Shown here: piece by piece, positions 14,898-24,897 of the stretch
Position numbering within the stretch: position 1 is the stretch's first letter
How the letters are laid out: each line of letters starts with the position of its first letter
DNA from: a virus
IMG/VR virus record: IMGVR_UViG_3300032236_001041
Location: 1 to 45,399 of that record
Strand: one strand, 5' to 3'
DNA: 45,399 bases
Made by a program: the position numbers and the translations under genes
The notes under the pieces: generated by a model
What the model was told of the DNA's origin: nothing
The model's input: only the letters and a program-made list of their open reading frames with translations
The model's database searches: none

Positions 14898-17800
14898 TTA
14901 GTTTAATTGTGTTATTGTAATTGTATTATCTAAGTTGCCATCCCCAAAATTGGTAGTGTCTATATTGTAACCGATAGTTAACCCTTTATTTATCAGTCCG
15001 TCTGTAGTTTGTGAAATGCCATATTTGTTAACGGCTTTTCTTACTTTAATCTTCCAGAGTTTCATTGCCCACCCTTCAATCTTTGTTTCTTCGAATTTTG
15101 CGTCATTATCTCTGGTAAACCCTTCACCATCTACAAGGATTGTTTCGCAGGTCATTATGTACTCAAGAAGTTTAATAATGTAAGGAGGTATTCCTTTTGA
15201 TTTCCACCCAATTATCAACTCAAACGTATCATAAGGAATGCCATTTATTACATTAATATCTGCTGTCTGATCTTCGTATGAAGTAAAGTGAGCATCTGTT
15301 TTAAAATCCCATAACATAGCCTCTACCCTAAAACTTGGTGAGAACCCAGTATCAAATATTGTTGATAGCTTATTGTCAGAGTTTAGGTATTCTAATAAAA
15401 GTGTATTACTGTGAATCTCTCTTACTTCTATAACTTCAGATATAAACTGAACAGTTGCAGGAGTGGTACCTACTGTTATAAGGATAGTGTAAAACCCTTC
15501 ACTTAATCCGGCTAAAGAATAAGAAGCTTCATAAATAAGATCAGGCAAAATAACTACAGGTGAAGTTTTCTGATTAAAAGTAATAGTTGCAACCTGATTG
15601 CCGTCTATATCCTGCACAATAGCCGAAACAGGAGAAATAGTCCTTGTAATTACCTGTAAGCTAATGATGTCGTTTTTCTGCCATTTCTGGGCATAATTAA
15701 CCGGATATAAATAGCGTTCTGTTTGCTTTTCAAGTGTTGCCTGGTCCTGATGATACATATTGTATTTATCAGCCTTAGTAAAGTCATACGGTATAAATTT
15801 TACCGGACTTAAATATGGTATATATGCTCCGTTTGCCATAAGTTCTATTTTATTAATGCCTGAGTAATCTAAATTTGATAAAGCTGTAATATCTGTTAAT
15901 GGTGAACATCTTAGCTTCCATTGTTGAGCCTCGTTTAATGATGGTTTGCACTTTACTTCAATTGGGAATCCATAAAGCTCTTGCCCTAAATAAGTGAACT
16001 TTATTAAAGCGTTTTTAACCTTATTGAATATCTGATTAAATGTTGCAGGAATTTGTGTCTTAAACTCAAACTCTATAGGATAGTAAAGTGGCGCACCTGG
16101 TAAATCATTTATTCTCTCATCTGCATTCTCAATTACAGTAATCCCATTGCTATCTTTAGTAGATAGCTGATTATTTTTATCTGAAGATTGGAAATGTAAA
16201 TCTCCGCTTAAGTAGTTAAAGAACCATCCTTTAATCTCTCCTGAGTGCCTTTTTAGCATTCTCTTTGGCGTTAAGTCCTCAATATTATAAGCTGTTCCTG
16301 CATTCAATAATCCAGAAATAGCCGTATAAGTTTCTTTCCTTAAGCTGTAAACAGTTTGAGCGTTTGGAACTAAGAAACTAACTTTTGCTGATGCCTGAGC
16401 ATCTACTATTAACCAATAGTAAAGAGGTAAACTTTGATTTTGTGAATCTACATCTATCAATACAGTTATTCTTGTTTGATTAGCGGAACTCAATATTAAA
16501 TTAGGAACATTAAAATTAACCTGCACCGGATGCCCTGTAGGACAAAACATTGTAATAGGCGTTAAGTAGGTTTTATTATCAACTAACAATGTAAACGCCA
16601 TATTTGCTCCTAATGGGTTTTTATTAAATACGTTTTTATTAGTGTTGTTATAAACAAATACTATCGAATAATTAAGCGTTATTATTTGGTCAGAAGAGCC
16701 TATATACTGAATAGTATCATTAGGACTAATATTTGTTATACATTTAAAATTACTCTTAAAAGATGGACCTGTAATAATATCTAAATCAGGTTGAGACAGT
16801 ATTTTGTCATTACTATTCGCTCTTATTGGGAATTTAGTAGATGATTCTATTGTTACATATTCAGCCCCTAATTTATTATAATCAATATTCGCTATAAAAA
16901 CATCGTTATCTGATGAGTTGTTTGCAGTGTTCGAGGTGCTGACTAAATACCTTGCATATTCTTCGCCAAACATATCAGCTCTGTACTTAGACACCCATTT
17001 TACAGACTTCTTTTCGTTGGTGAATGCAGTATGGGGAGCTTTAAATTTACTGGTAGTGTTGAACTCTTGATTACCTTGCTTTTCATCATACTTCTTTTCC
17101 TCGTAACCAACCTCAATAGATTCAGGTATTAACTCTGGATTGAATATTGTTTTTAATTCTGTAACCTCACCAATATTTACAGGTGCATCAGAGGAGTTAT
17201 ATACATCGTTTAACGATTCAAAAAACAATACATCATTCCCTTTTCTGTCTGTTTTAATACCTAAAGAAGCCGATAATATTGCGTTGTAACTATCAAAAAA
17301 CTCTGATAAAGAAGTTTTAATTACTGCGTTTTCTTCCTGCCTCAATGCCATACCGCAGGTTAATGCAAGATGTGAGAACGAATTAAGTAGGTTACTTTCT
17401 AACTGATAATTATAGCTATAGTTAGGAGTTTTTGCAAGTTGGCAAATAGTCCTTAGCATGTATTTTAATACATCGTAAGGCTTAATAAAATAACAGTAAG
17501 TATCCTGGAATGAACTATTAAAATCAAACTGAAAGTTCCCCGAAAATGCAAGGTTGCTTAACCCGCTACCTTCGAACAGTATAAATAACTTCTCTCCTGC
17601 TCCAACAAATATGCTTAATCCTGGAGGAATAGTGATACTGCCCGGACTGATTGCACCGTTTATTATATCTACCTTTAATCCTGCACTGGTAATTAAAAAC
17701 AAATTGCCATGTGTAGCGGATCCGCTTGCTGTAATATTAGCAGAACCAAAAGTTTGCGATACATTTATAGTGGCATCCTGTGTAGCCTGCCATAGATAGT

Positions 17801-18482
17801 TATTTGAATTGATAATATAAGAGCTTCTGTTTGAAGGGCTGTAATCTTCATACTTCTGGTCTCCTTTTAAAACCCCTACATCATTCCCTTGCTGATGCAG
17901 AAACACAATAGATACAGCAAAAGCGTTGGTTGCAGCTATTGTAGGAACAAAAGCATAGGAAAATATCGCATGGAATAAATACCCTTCCATCTGTACCAAG
18001 AAAGCGTCTGAGTTTTTATCGCTGCAAGGAATTTCAATAACTGTATTTTCGTAGGTCTTTATAAGTTTAGATAAACCACCCTCTAAAAGCCCAACTTTAA
18101 CGCCTCCCATTGCGTCATCTTCCTGCCTCTGTATATTAAGTTCTCCTTTATAATAACCTTCATAAATGCCATTAGATGCATTGTATTTATTTACAACAAG
18201 CTGAATAGGAGAAGTAACCCCATTATTTGCATAAATAAGAGTCCTTAGTAGTTTTGCAGTGTCTCCATAGAAGTTAAACTGTTGGGAGTAATTTCTCATT
18301 AAGCCCTCATATTTGCCATTACGAGCAAACCCTACAGACTGGTCGAACCATCCTTGAGGCAAATGTTTTAACCACGTTGGCGTTCCGGTAATCTTTACAA
18401 CAGGCTTGCCGTTGCTTTTATCGAGGTAGTATGACTGCCCGAAAACATTTTGCAGGAAGAATAAAAATATTTCACGGGTCAT
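14898..18482 (-). CDS. Tail tip / baseplate hub protein (1194 aa)
   Basis: A very long protein directly after the tape measure gene (TAATG overlap), the usual place of distal tail and tail-associated proteins. The first 150 residues look like a distal tail domain (YYLDKSNGKPVVKITGTPTW). Later regions are beta-rich, with a segment near 980-1050 resembling an Ig-like fold. I see no peptidase motif. It probably forms the tail tip that holds the fibres. Confidence 0.68.
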   Translation of the reverse strand: MTREIFLFFLQNVFGQSYYLDKSNGKPVVKITGTPTWLKHLPQGWFDQSVGFARNGKYEGLMRNYSQQFNFYGDTAKLLRTLIYANNGVTSPIQLVVNKYNASNGIYEGYYKGELNIQRQEDDAMGGVKVGLLEGGLSKLIKTYENTVIEIPCSDKNSDAFLVQMEGYLFHAIFSYAFVPTIAATNAFAVSIVFLHQQGNDVGVLKGDQKYEDYSPSNRSSYIINSNNYLWQATQDATINVSQTFGSANITASGSATHGNLFLITSAGLKVDIINGAISPGSITIPPGLSIFVGAGEKLFILFEGSGLSNLAFSGNFQFDFNSSFQDTYCYFIKPYDVLKYMLRTICQLAKTPNYSYNYQLESNLLNSFSHLALTCGMALRQEENAVIKTSLSEFFDSYNAILSASLGIKTDRKGNDVLFFESLNDVYNSSDAPVNIGEVTELKTIFNPELIPESIEVGYEEKKYDEKQGNQEFNTTSKFKAPHTAFTNEKKSVKWVSKYRADMFGEEYARYLVSTSNTANNSSDNDVFIANIDYNKLGAEYVTIESSTKFPIRANSNDKILSQPDLDIITGPSFKSNFKCITNISPNDTIQYIGSSDQIITLNYSIVFVYNNTNKNVFNKNPLGANMAFTLLVDNKTYLTPITMFCPTGHPVQVNFNVPNLILSSANQTRITVLIDVDSQNQSLPLYYWLIVDAQASAKVSFLVPNAQTVYSLRKETYTAISGLLNAGTAYNIEDLTPKRMLKRHSGEIKGWFFNYLSGDLHFQSSDKNNQLSTKDSNGITVIENADERINDLPGAPLYYPIEFEFKTQIPATFNQIFNKVKNALIKFTYLGQELYGFPIEVKCKPSLNEAQQWKLRCSPLTDITALSNLDYSGINKIELMANGAYIPYLSPVKFIPYDFTKADKYNMYHQDQATLEKQTERYLYPVNYAQKWQKNDIISLQVITRTISPVSAIVQDIDGNQVATITFNQKTSPVVILPDLIYEASYSLAGLSEGFYTILITVGTTPATVQFISEVIEVREIHSNTLLLEYLNSDNKLSTIFDTGFSPSFRVEAMLWDFKTDAHFTSYEDQTADINVINGIPYDTFELIIGWKSKGIPPYIIKLLEYIMTCETILVDGEGFTRDNDAKFEETKIEGWAMKLWKIKVRKAVNKYGISQTTDGLINKGLTIGYNIDTTNFGDGNLDNTITITQLN

Positions 18483-21400
18483 TATCTTACATTTTTATTA
18501 ATAAAAGAATCATAATTACCAGAGTTTACTACCTTAACTACAGGCCTTGATTTAGTAATAGCTCTTACTAATGCAGATGTTTGGCCGTCAATAGAGTTTG
18601 TTATTGCTCTTGATTGCGCTTTCATCATTTCAGTATATGCCCTGCTATTTAAAGTATCTGCATAAGCAGCCATTTGAAGGTTTTTAGATTGCGTCCTCTC
18701 TGCTGCTGCGAATAACTCAAGATTTGATAAAGGAGTGATTTTTGTTCCAATTGGTAAGTAGTCAACTGTTGCTTTATCTGCTATAAATGGAGATTGCCCT
18801 GGCTTATGGATTAACTCTGGCCCCGCTTCTCCATAAATACCAAAGTGAGGACTAACTACGCCATCTGTCCCTTTTGCGTATTTAGGCAAAGGAGTCGCAA
18901 TAGCAACCGCTAACTCTGCTGCTCCCATCGCTCCTGCAAGTATTGACAGTGGGATATTTGGCAAAGCTTTTACTACTGCCATCGCTGTTGTAAGAATGAT
19001 ATTCATTATAGCTATATCCTTATCAAACTTCGCTTTCTCTAAATCTGCCTTTTTCTGGTCTTTTGCGTTCTTATCCTTTTGAGCCTGCCTTTGAGCTTCC
19101 AGTATCTTAAGCTTATCAGCTTTATCTTGTTCAGATAATGTAGAATTGTTTATCCTTTCAATTTCAGCAGAATAGCTTTCTTGTTGAGCGTTTTCAATAT
19201 CCTGAATAGCATTCTTTTGATTGGTAAACTGAATATCAAGAATGCCACCAATGATGGATGCTACCTGATTCGCTGTTTCCTGCACCTTCTGGATGGTATC
19301 CTGCAGCTCTTTTAGTTTTACCTCTCTAAGCTTTGTGTCGTGCTCTTTTTTTGCATCGCTTGCAGCCTTTTCAGCATTCGCTCCATCTTCTACAAGCTTA
19401 TTAATTTGCTTTTGAGCATCCCTTTTAGCGTTTAGCTCGTCCTCAGTTCTCTTTAATTCAGCCTCATGTAACTTTCTCTGTATATCGCTTGTGTCTGCTG
19501 ATATTTGAGCCATAACATCAGCCTTATGTCTTTCAAGCTCCTCAATAGTTGCACCATTCTTTAAAAATGCATCTAATACCTTAGCCTGGTCTTTTGCCTG
19601 ATTAACTGCAAGTGCTGCCTGATTGATAGAATATTTATAATCTATCAAATCTCTTTCTCTTGCGTACTTTTTAAGAGAAACTTTTTTACCTTCAAACTGT
19701 TTATTGAGAGCTTGTATATCTTCAGAATACCTTACTGCAATCTTTGATTGATTCTCTACATTAAATGCTTCTATTGCAGCTATATTCTCTGCATTTAATG
19801 ATTTAATCTTATCAAAGGAAGATTTTATTATTTCTACCCTTTTAATTTCTCCTTCAGTAGTAATAGTAGAAAGTTGAATCTGAGTTTTACTGTCAAGCTC
19901 TGCCAGCTCTTTTGCTGTCATTACTTTTGTGGACTTCTGCAATGCAGCATCTGCCAGTACATTCTTTTTTTGATCTTCGCTGTACTGCTTTAACGCCTCC
20001 AGTCTTACATCAAGGCTAAAAGTGTCGCTGTTAGCTATTTCCTGCTTAGTTTTAATTTCATTATCAAGAATAGCTCTGTTAGTATTAGCTACTGCTGTTA
20101 CATCACGCTTTCTATAATCATCATTAGTCTTAAATATTACCTGTTTTGATTCAATATTTATTTTCTTTATTTCAGCAGCATTCTTTTTGATTGCTTCTGC
20201 TTTATCCTTTTCAGATACAGTAGAATCATCAAGTGTATTTTTAAGTTCTGCATTTAATATCTCTTTTCTGCTCTTTGCGTTTGATTTTAAAGCGGATAAT
20301 CTTTGCTCCAATGTAGAATACTCGTTTCCAAGAATAGCGGCGTTTTTAGCCTGTATTAATCCTTGCTCAATATTTACATCTTCTAAAGCAATCTTTCTTA
20401 ATTGGTCAGATGTAAATTTAGCCTCTGCTAATTTTTGAACCTGAATAGCTTTTTCTGCTTTATCCTGATTCTCCATTGCATTTTTTTGCTCATCAAGATT
20501 CGCTTTAGTTAAGCTTGTTACTTCTTTTTGAGCATCTATCTTAGTCTTTAATTTTTCAGGTACTTTCTCCCCTTTAGAGATATATTCAGCTTCTTTAGTA
20601 ATTAACCTACTTAAAACTTCATTTTGCTCTGAGTATTTTAAACTTAATTGAATAACTCCGTCCTCAGTAGCCCCATAAGATTCAACTACTTGCCTTGCTT
20701 GTGATAGCTTAGCCTCGTTTATTTTTCTTTCAATGGCAAATTGTTGTTCTTGAGTACTGCCTATTGCCTTTGATTTGTCCAACTGTAATTGATACATATC
20801 AACTACCTTTTGCGCATCATCTGCAATTATTTCAGTCTGAGCTTTTAATATTTCGTTTAACTCTTTAGATAAGGCAGCTAACTCTTTTTGTTTTTCAATT
20901 GCTTTCTCATCAGCATTAACCCAATCTGATACAACTCCTACAAGTTTACCTACACCATATACTAAGGCTATAATTATAGCTCCTATACCACTTGCTATCA
21001 ATACCCCCTGTAACGTTACCGTAGCTGCTGCCGCTTGTTCGGTAGCTATCGCTTCTCCTTCCATAGCTATCGTAGTAGCTTCTGTTGTAGCCGCTTGCTC
21101 TACATTAGCAATTCCTAACATTTGCTTTGCCTTGGTAAGTACACTTGTAGAAAACGCCTGTAATTGATTAAGTATGACAGATTTTTTCTCTATTAATTGC
21201 CTTGCTTCTTCCAAACTTTGTATTAAGGTCATTACAGCCATTAATTTGCTTAACTCCTTTTCTACTTTCTCATTACCATCTGCAAATAATGCAGAAGCAC
21301 TTGCTCCAATACCATACACTCCAGAAAGACCTTTTGCGGCTGTTGTCATGGCTGCTAATGCCGGAACCTCTGCCTCTATTATCTTTTGGCTTTCTGCAAA

Positions 21401-22207
21401 CTCGTTAAACTCCCTTCGAACCTTTGCCAGCTCGGTCTGCATTTCTCTGAATTGCTCTGTCTCTCCTAATCCTGCAGCTCTTAATGTTTGTAATGCCTTT
21501 TCTGATTGTCTTATTTCCTGCGTAACAGAAACAAACCCATTTGATGCCGTTGTAGCTGCTGCATTTACTGCTGCATACTGCTGCTGCATGTGTTGTATCT
21601 GTTCTGCGTTTGCCCCCCCTGATTGAGTAACTTTATCAATGTTGGCTTTTAGTTGCTGTAATAAGCTTTCTAACGGCTTAACTGATCCTGAGTAATTACC
21701 AACGTTTCTCCCAAATCTTCCTGTGCCTTCCTCCAAACCTTTAATAGATGCCGTTAAGGAGTCAACCTTTGCTTTTGCATCTTTACCCTCTTGAGAACCT
21801 TCTCTCATTTGTTTACTCATTGAATCATAAGCCTTTTGAGCTTGTATCAATTTAGCTCTTAACTGGTCCAATGAATCTGCCTGAGAATTAGCTACCTGAG
21901 CAGCAAGTTTATTTTCCTGAGTAGTTTGCCTTATTTGTTCTTTTAACTCCGCTAATCGCTTCGCCTCGTCTGTTCTTAATTGTGTTAGCTTCTCTTCTGC
22001 CCTTGCAACCTCATCCATTACAGTCTTTTGCTCTTTTGCCGCTGCTGTGTAATCTTTCATGCCAGTAGCATTACCAAAAGACATTTTAATGCCGTCTATT
22101 TTTTGAGCCGTTTCATAAGTCTGAGTCAACCATTCAACTATTTGTTTTTGTTGAACAGACAACTTTTCCATGTCATACCCTAAACTTATAATATTTTGCT
22201 CGTTCAT
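18482..22207 (-). CDS. Tape measure protein (1241 aa)
   Basis: Start chosen at ATG 22207 (MNEQNIISLGYDM), which overlaps the upstream stop (TAATG); an in-frame ATG at 22249 adds 14 residues. Almost entirely helical and coiled coil, rich in K/E/Q/A, with a central hydrophobic segment (LIASGIGAIIIALVYGVGKL, about 400-425) and a glycine-rich C-terminal part (GTDGVVSPHFGIYGEAGPEL) typical of tape measures. It sets tail length, and its size implies a long siphovirus-type tail. Confidence 0.88.
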   Translation of the reverse strand: MNEQNIISLGYDMEKLSVQQKQIVEWLTQTYETAQKIDGIKMSFGNATGMKDYTAAAKEQKTVMDEVARAEEKLTQLRTDEAKRLAELKEQIRQTTQENKLAAQVANSQADSLDQLRAKLIQAQKAYDSMSKQMREGSQEGKDAKAKVDSLTASIKGLEEGTGRFGRNVGNYSGSVKPLESLLQQLKANIDKVTQSGGANAEQIQHMQQQYAAVNAAATTASNGFVSVTQEIRQSEKALQTLRAAGLGETEQFREMQTELAKVRREFNEFAESQKIIEAEVPALAAMTTAAKGLSGVYGIGASASALFADGNEKVEKELSKLMAVMTLIQSLEEARQLIEKKSVILNQLQAFSTSVLTKAKQMLGIANVEQAATTEATTIAMEGEAIATEQAAAATVTLQGVLIASGIGAIIIALVYGVGKLVGVVSDWVNADEKAIEKQKELAALSKELNEILKAQTEIIADDAQKVVDMYQLQLDKSKAIGSTQEQQFAIERKINEAKLSQARQVVESYGATEDGVIQLSLKYSEQNEVLSRLITKEAEYISKGEKVPEKLKTKIDAQKEVTSLTKANLDEQKNAMENQDKAEKAIQVQKLAEAKFTSDQLRKIALEDVNIEQGLIQAKNAAILGNEYSTLEQRLSALKSNAKSRKEILNAELKNTLDDSTVSEKDKAEAIKKNAAEIKKINIESKQVIFKTNDDYRKRDVTAVANTNRAILDNEIKTKQEIANSDTFSLDVRLEALKQYSEDQKKNVLADAALQKSTKVMTAKELAELDSKTQIQLSTITTEGEIKRVEIIKSSFDKIKSLNAENIAAIEAFNVENQSKIAVRYSEDIQALNKQFEGKKVSLKKYARERDLIDYKYSINQAALAVNQAKDQAKVLDAFLKNGATIEELERHKADVMAQISADTSDIQRKLHEAELKRTEDELNAKRDAQKQINKLVEDGANAEKAASDAKKEHDTKLREVKLKELQDTIQKVQETANQVASIIGGILDIQFTNQKNAIQDIENAQQESYSAEIERINNSTLSEQDKADKLKILEAQRQAQKDKNAKDQKKADLEKAKFDKDIAIMNIILTTAMAVVKALPNIPLSILAGAMGAAELAVAIATPLPKYAKGTDGVVSPHFGIYGEAGPELIHKPGQSPFIADKATVDYLPIGTKITPLSNLELFAAAERTQSKNLQMAAYADTLNSRAYTEMMKAQSRAITNSIDGQTSALVRAITKSRPVVKVVNSGNYDSFINKNVR

Positions 22208-22839
22208 TAGAATGTAGTTTTTTGACTGTTCAAAATAGCCTGTTGGCACTCTTCATTATGCTGCTGAATCATTATTGCTAAATCATCAACCATGGTTTTA
22301 TCGTAGTCTATACGATATCCTGACTTTCCAAGAAGATTAAGCATTTTCTTAAACTCAACCTTTGAATTTTTAGGTTTATTTTTATCAGCTTTAGATTTCT
22401 CCTCGCCTAATTGTTTTAATAGTATTTCAAGCTCAACCTTGTAGCGTTTTTCTTTGCTTTCAATTGCTGCAAGTTTCTTTTCAAAAGCCTCTATCCCTTC
22501 CTCTGGCACCCACTTTACAGTATGGCCTATCCTCTTTAGCATATCAAAAGCCCCGGTGCAAGGAATACCTATATCCTGCAGCGATACCTTTTGCATCTTA
22601 ATAAACAACTCCACAACACTTACCCTGGCAGCTATTTGCTGAATCTTTTTAGATAGCTGCAACTCTTCACTATTGCTATTGCCGCTTAAGTCTGTGTACT
22701 CTGTGTATATTGCTTCAAACGCTTCCTTTAACTGTTCCTTTGTAATATCTTTGCTCCTACCTGCCAACCCTTTAAGATTGCCATTGTAAAGACATTCATA
22801 AAACAACTTTACCGAACATTTAGCAGCAGTATTTATCAT
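22207..22839 (-). CDS. Putative tail assembly chaperone (210 aa)
   Basis: Immediately upstream of the tape measure gene with TAATG coupling, the position of tail assembly chaperones in siphoviruses. Helical and charged, opening with KCSVKLFYECLYNGNLKGL. I see no programmed frameshift site. The call rests on position. Confidence 0.55.
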   Translation of the reverse strand: MINTAAKCSVKLFYECLYNGNLKGLAGRSKDITKEQLKEAFEAIYTEYTDLSGNSNSEELQLSKKIQQIAARVSVVELFIKMQKVSLQDIGIPCTGAFDMLKRIGHTVKWVPEEGIEAFEKKLAAIESKEKRYKVELEILLKQLGEEKSKADKNKPKNSKVEFKKMLNLLGKSGYRIDYDKTMVDDLAIMIQQHNEECQQAILNSQKTTF

Positions 22840-23321
22840 ATATCCAATCCTGTTTGTTCTTTAAAAGCTTTGGTTATCTCTGGTAATGTTATCTCTGTAG
22901 CGAACTGTAGTCTTTTCTCTGCGTTCAATCCTAATGCATTCTTATGTACATCTTCTACTGCATCAGATATACTGCTATCACTTCCTATGGCTAATGTTTT
23001 TGCTGATACTCTCGCCTTAATTGAACCCTGATAATAACCATTAATGTATAAGTTAGGAACATCTAATGGTCTCTTACTGTTTGGAGTGATCTTAGCTTTC
23101 CATAATGCGTATTTGTGTGCTGCTTCTGGAGTTTTGAAGTATGGGTTTTCAGAGTAAAACGGTCTTATAAATTCGCCATCAACTCCTTTACCTTCCATCA
23201 TTTGCTCCTGCTGTAACTCTATGACTTTATCCAGGTTATTTGTAACAATAATATCAAGTTCAACCTCCCAATTGAATTTGCTTAGTGAGTTAACAAGATT
23301 TTTCAAACCATCGAGAGCCAT
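22836..23321 (-). CDS. Putative tail completion protein (161 aa)
   Basis: Lies between the tail tube and chaperone genes, overlapping the latter by four bases (ATGA). The DVPNLYINGYYQGSIKARVS region and the KNALGLNAEKR ending recall a Bacteroidota phage structural family. A role in tail completion is inferred from the gene order. Confidence 0.5.
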   Translation of the reverse strand: MALDGLKNLVNSLSKFNWEVELDIIVTNNLDKVIELQQEQMMEGKGVDGEFIRPFYSENPYFKTPEAAHKYALWKAKITPNSKRPLDVPNLYINGYYQGSIKARVSAKTLAIGSDSSISDAVEDVHKNALGLNAEKRLQFATEITLPEITKAFKEQTGLDI

Positions 23322-23341
23322 AACACAATAGATATTTAAGA

Positions 23342-23375
23342 AAAAAGGGTGGCGGCAAATGCTACCACCCTTTTT
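23342..23375 (-). terminator. Terminator after the tail tube gene
   Basis: Arms AAAAAGGGTGG and CCACCCTTTTT around a short loop; T-runs on both strands make it potentially bidirectional. It sits just after the likely major tail gene, where partial termination would keep tail tube expression above that of the downstream tail genes. Confidence 0.8.
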
Positions 23376-23396
23376 AAATTATCATTCACGCACCCA

Positions 23397-24320
23397 TTAA
23401 GGAATAGTGATAGTTACAGTGCTTCCACTTGCATCATAGCCAGCTACATTTAAAGCTAACCAAGCTGCAGGACTTGCGCCTGTAACTTTGAATATATCAC
23501 CAGTAGTACCGGTAATAGTTAATTCAATATGTCCGCTTACTATCGCTGCACCGGATGGTGTAACAGGAGAACCGTTTTTAGTAACGCTGAACGCAGAAAC
23601 CGCAGCAAGTGCAGGATATGCCGCTACTAAATCAGTATCTGTACCATTGGTAGCAACTGCTATTTTCAACTTGGTAGTTGTAGCAGCAGCAGCAGAGCTG
23701 ATAGTTGAATTAATTAAACCTACTGTATCAAGTAGATCAACATCGCTGGTTACAATCTCACCACTTGCAAGGTAATCTTTAGTAGAGAAGTTCAGCGTTA
23801 AACCGAAACGGAACTCTTCTTTAAGATTAGCAAGCTCTGGATTAGGAGAGTACATCATGTTTAAAGGCACACCAGAATAAGTGCCGTCTGCGTTTTTCTT
23901 ACGCAAAACACGGTTATACTGATCTATCTCAATAAATGAATACCCACCAAAGCCATTGAATGACTGTAATCTTTTAGCAAGGTCGAATCCTCCCTTGTTA
24001 GTCATAAAGCTTCTGGTAATTGTACCAAGACGAATGAAAGCTTGAGAGCCATCATCGTAAGTTACGATTACATCAGACTCTTTAGAGTCATTAAACACTC
24101 TTATCGGTGCAATATTTCCGAACATAGGGAACCAACGGCTCGAAGGAGCAGCATGTATTTTCCCTTGCAAAAGGGTAACGAAGTCTACCTCGTCACTTGC
24201 AGCCCATTTAGCTGCTTGAGGTAAGATAATCAGCATCTTAGTTGCCGACATCTTTACCTGACAGTCTACTCCTACATTCTCTGGAGAAGCAGAAACCGAA
24301 CATGGTTTATTTAGTGCCAT
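23397..24320 (-). CDS. Major tail tube protein candidate with C-terminal Ig-like domain (307 aa)
   Basis: Residues 1-210 form a beta-rich core, and residues about 210-307 (TKLKIAVATNGTDTDLVAAY onward) look like an immunoglobulin-type surface domain. It lies between connector and tape measure genes and is followed by a strong terminator, fitting a highly expressed tail tube subunit. No catalytic features. Confidence 0.65.
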   Translation of the reverse strand: MALNKPCSVSASPENVGVDCQVKMSATKMLIILPQAAKWAASDEVDFVTLLQGKIHAAPSSRWFPMFGNIAPIRVFNDSKESDVIVTYDDGSQAFIRLGTITRSFMTNKGGFDLAKRLQSFNGFGGYSFIEIDQYNRVLRKKNADGTYSGVPLNMMYSPNPELANLKEEFRFGLTLNFSTKDYLASGEIVTSDVDLLDTVGLINSTISSAAAATTTKLKIAVATNGTDTDLVAAYPALAAVSAFSVTKNGSPVTPSGAAIVSGHIELTITGTTGDIFKVTGASPAAWLALNVAGYDASGSTVTITIP

Positions 24321-24339
24321 TTTAATAAAATTTATTTAA

Positions 24340-24897
24340 TTAACAATTGAAGTTTTCTAAATCAAAAAGGATATTAAAGTTTACTTTAAAACAGTGCCTT
24401 GGGTGCATATCATCAAACTTTACTCCTGATGTTTTTCTCCATCCTGAAAAGTCTTTAAATACGTTATCAATTCCTGTTTCTGTTCCTACATACTCAAATC
24501 CATAATTACGAGGCATTACCAGCTTTTGCACTGTGTTTCTAACCTCTTCATCAGGTCTATGAGATATAGTGGTAAATATTTTCGATAAGTCAACCATAAA
24601 TATTATACTGCCAGTTGTAGAAGCAGCAGAACTATTATAGTTAACAGTATCACTGATCGTAAAAAATAAAGAGGCTGCTAACTTATCATTAAAAAACACC
24701 TCTGAATAATTCTTATTACCTGTATAAACCTCTGGTATATAACCATCAGTAGTTTTGTTCTTGTAAGCCCTTCCATAAGCGGTAAAGTTGTTGTCGTTCA
24801 GGCTCCATAATGCTTTTAGCTTTGCATAAAGCATTTGCTGGAACTGTTGAAGATTAACATCAACCCCCTTTGGATTATTTTTAATAATTGCGCTCAC
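24340..24897 (-). CDS. Head-tail joining / tail terminator-like protein (185 aa)
   Basis: Soluble, mixed alpha/beta; it overlaps the preceding connector candidate by 17 bases and precedes the tail tube gene. That is the usual place for tail terminator or neck proteins. No motif specific enough to name it. Confidence 0.5.
   Translation of the reverse strand: MSAIIKNNPKGVDVNLQQFQQMLYAKLKALWSLNDNNFTAYGRAYKNKTTDGYIPEVYTGNKNYSEVFFNDKLAASLFFTISDTVNYNSSAASTTGSIIFMVDLSKIFTTISHRPDEEVRNTVQKLVMPRNYGFEYVGTETGIDNVFKDFSGWRKTSGVKFDDMHPRHCFKVNFNILFDLENFNC

Noticed and set aside
21174-21626. 150-aa plus-strand frame opposite the tape measure gene
   Set aside because: Cys/Ala/Ser-rich translation arises from the complement of the coiled-coil coding sequence; no start context or neighbours.
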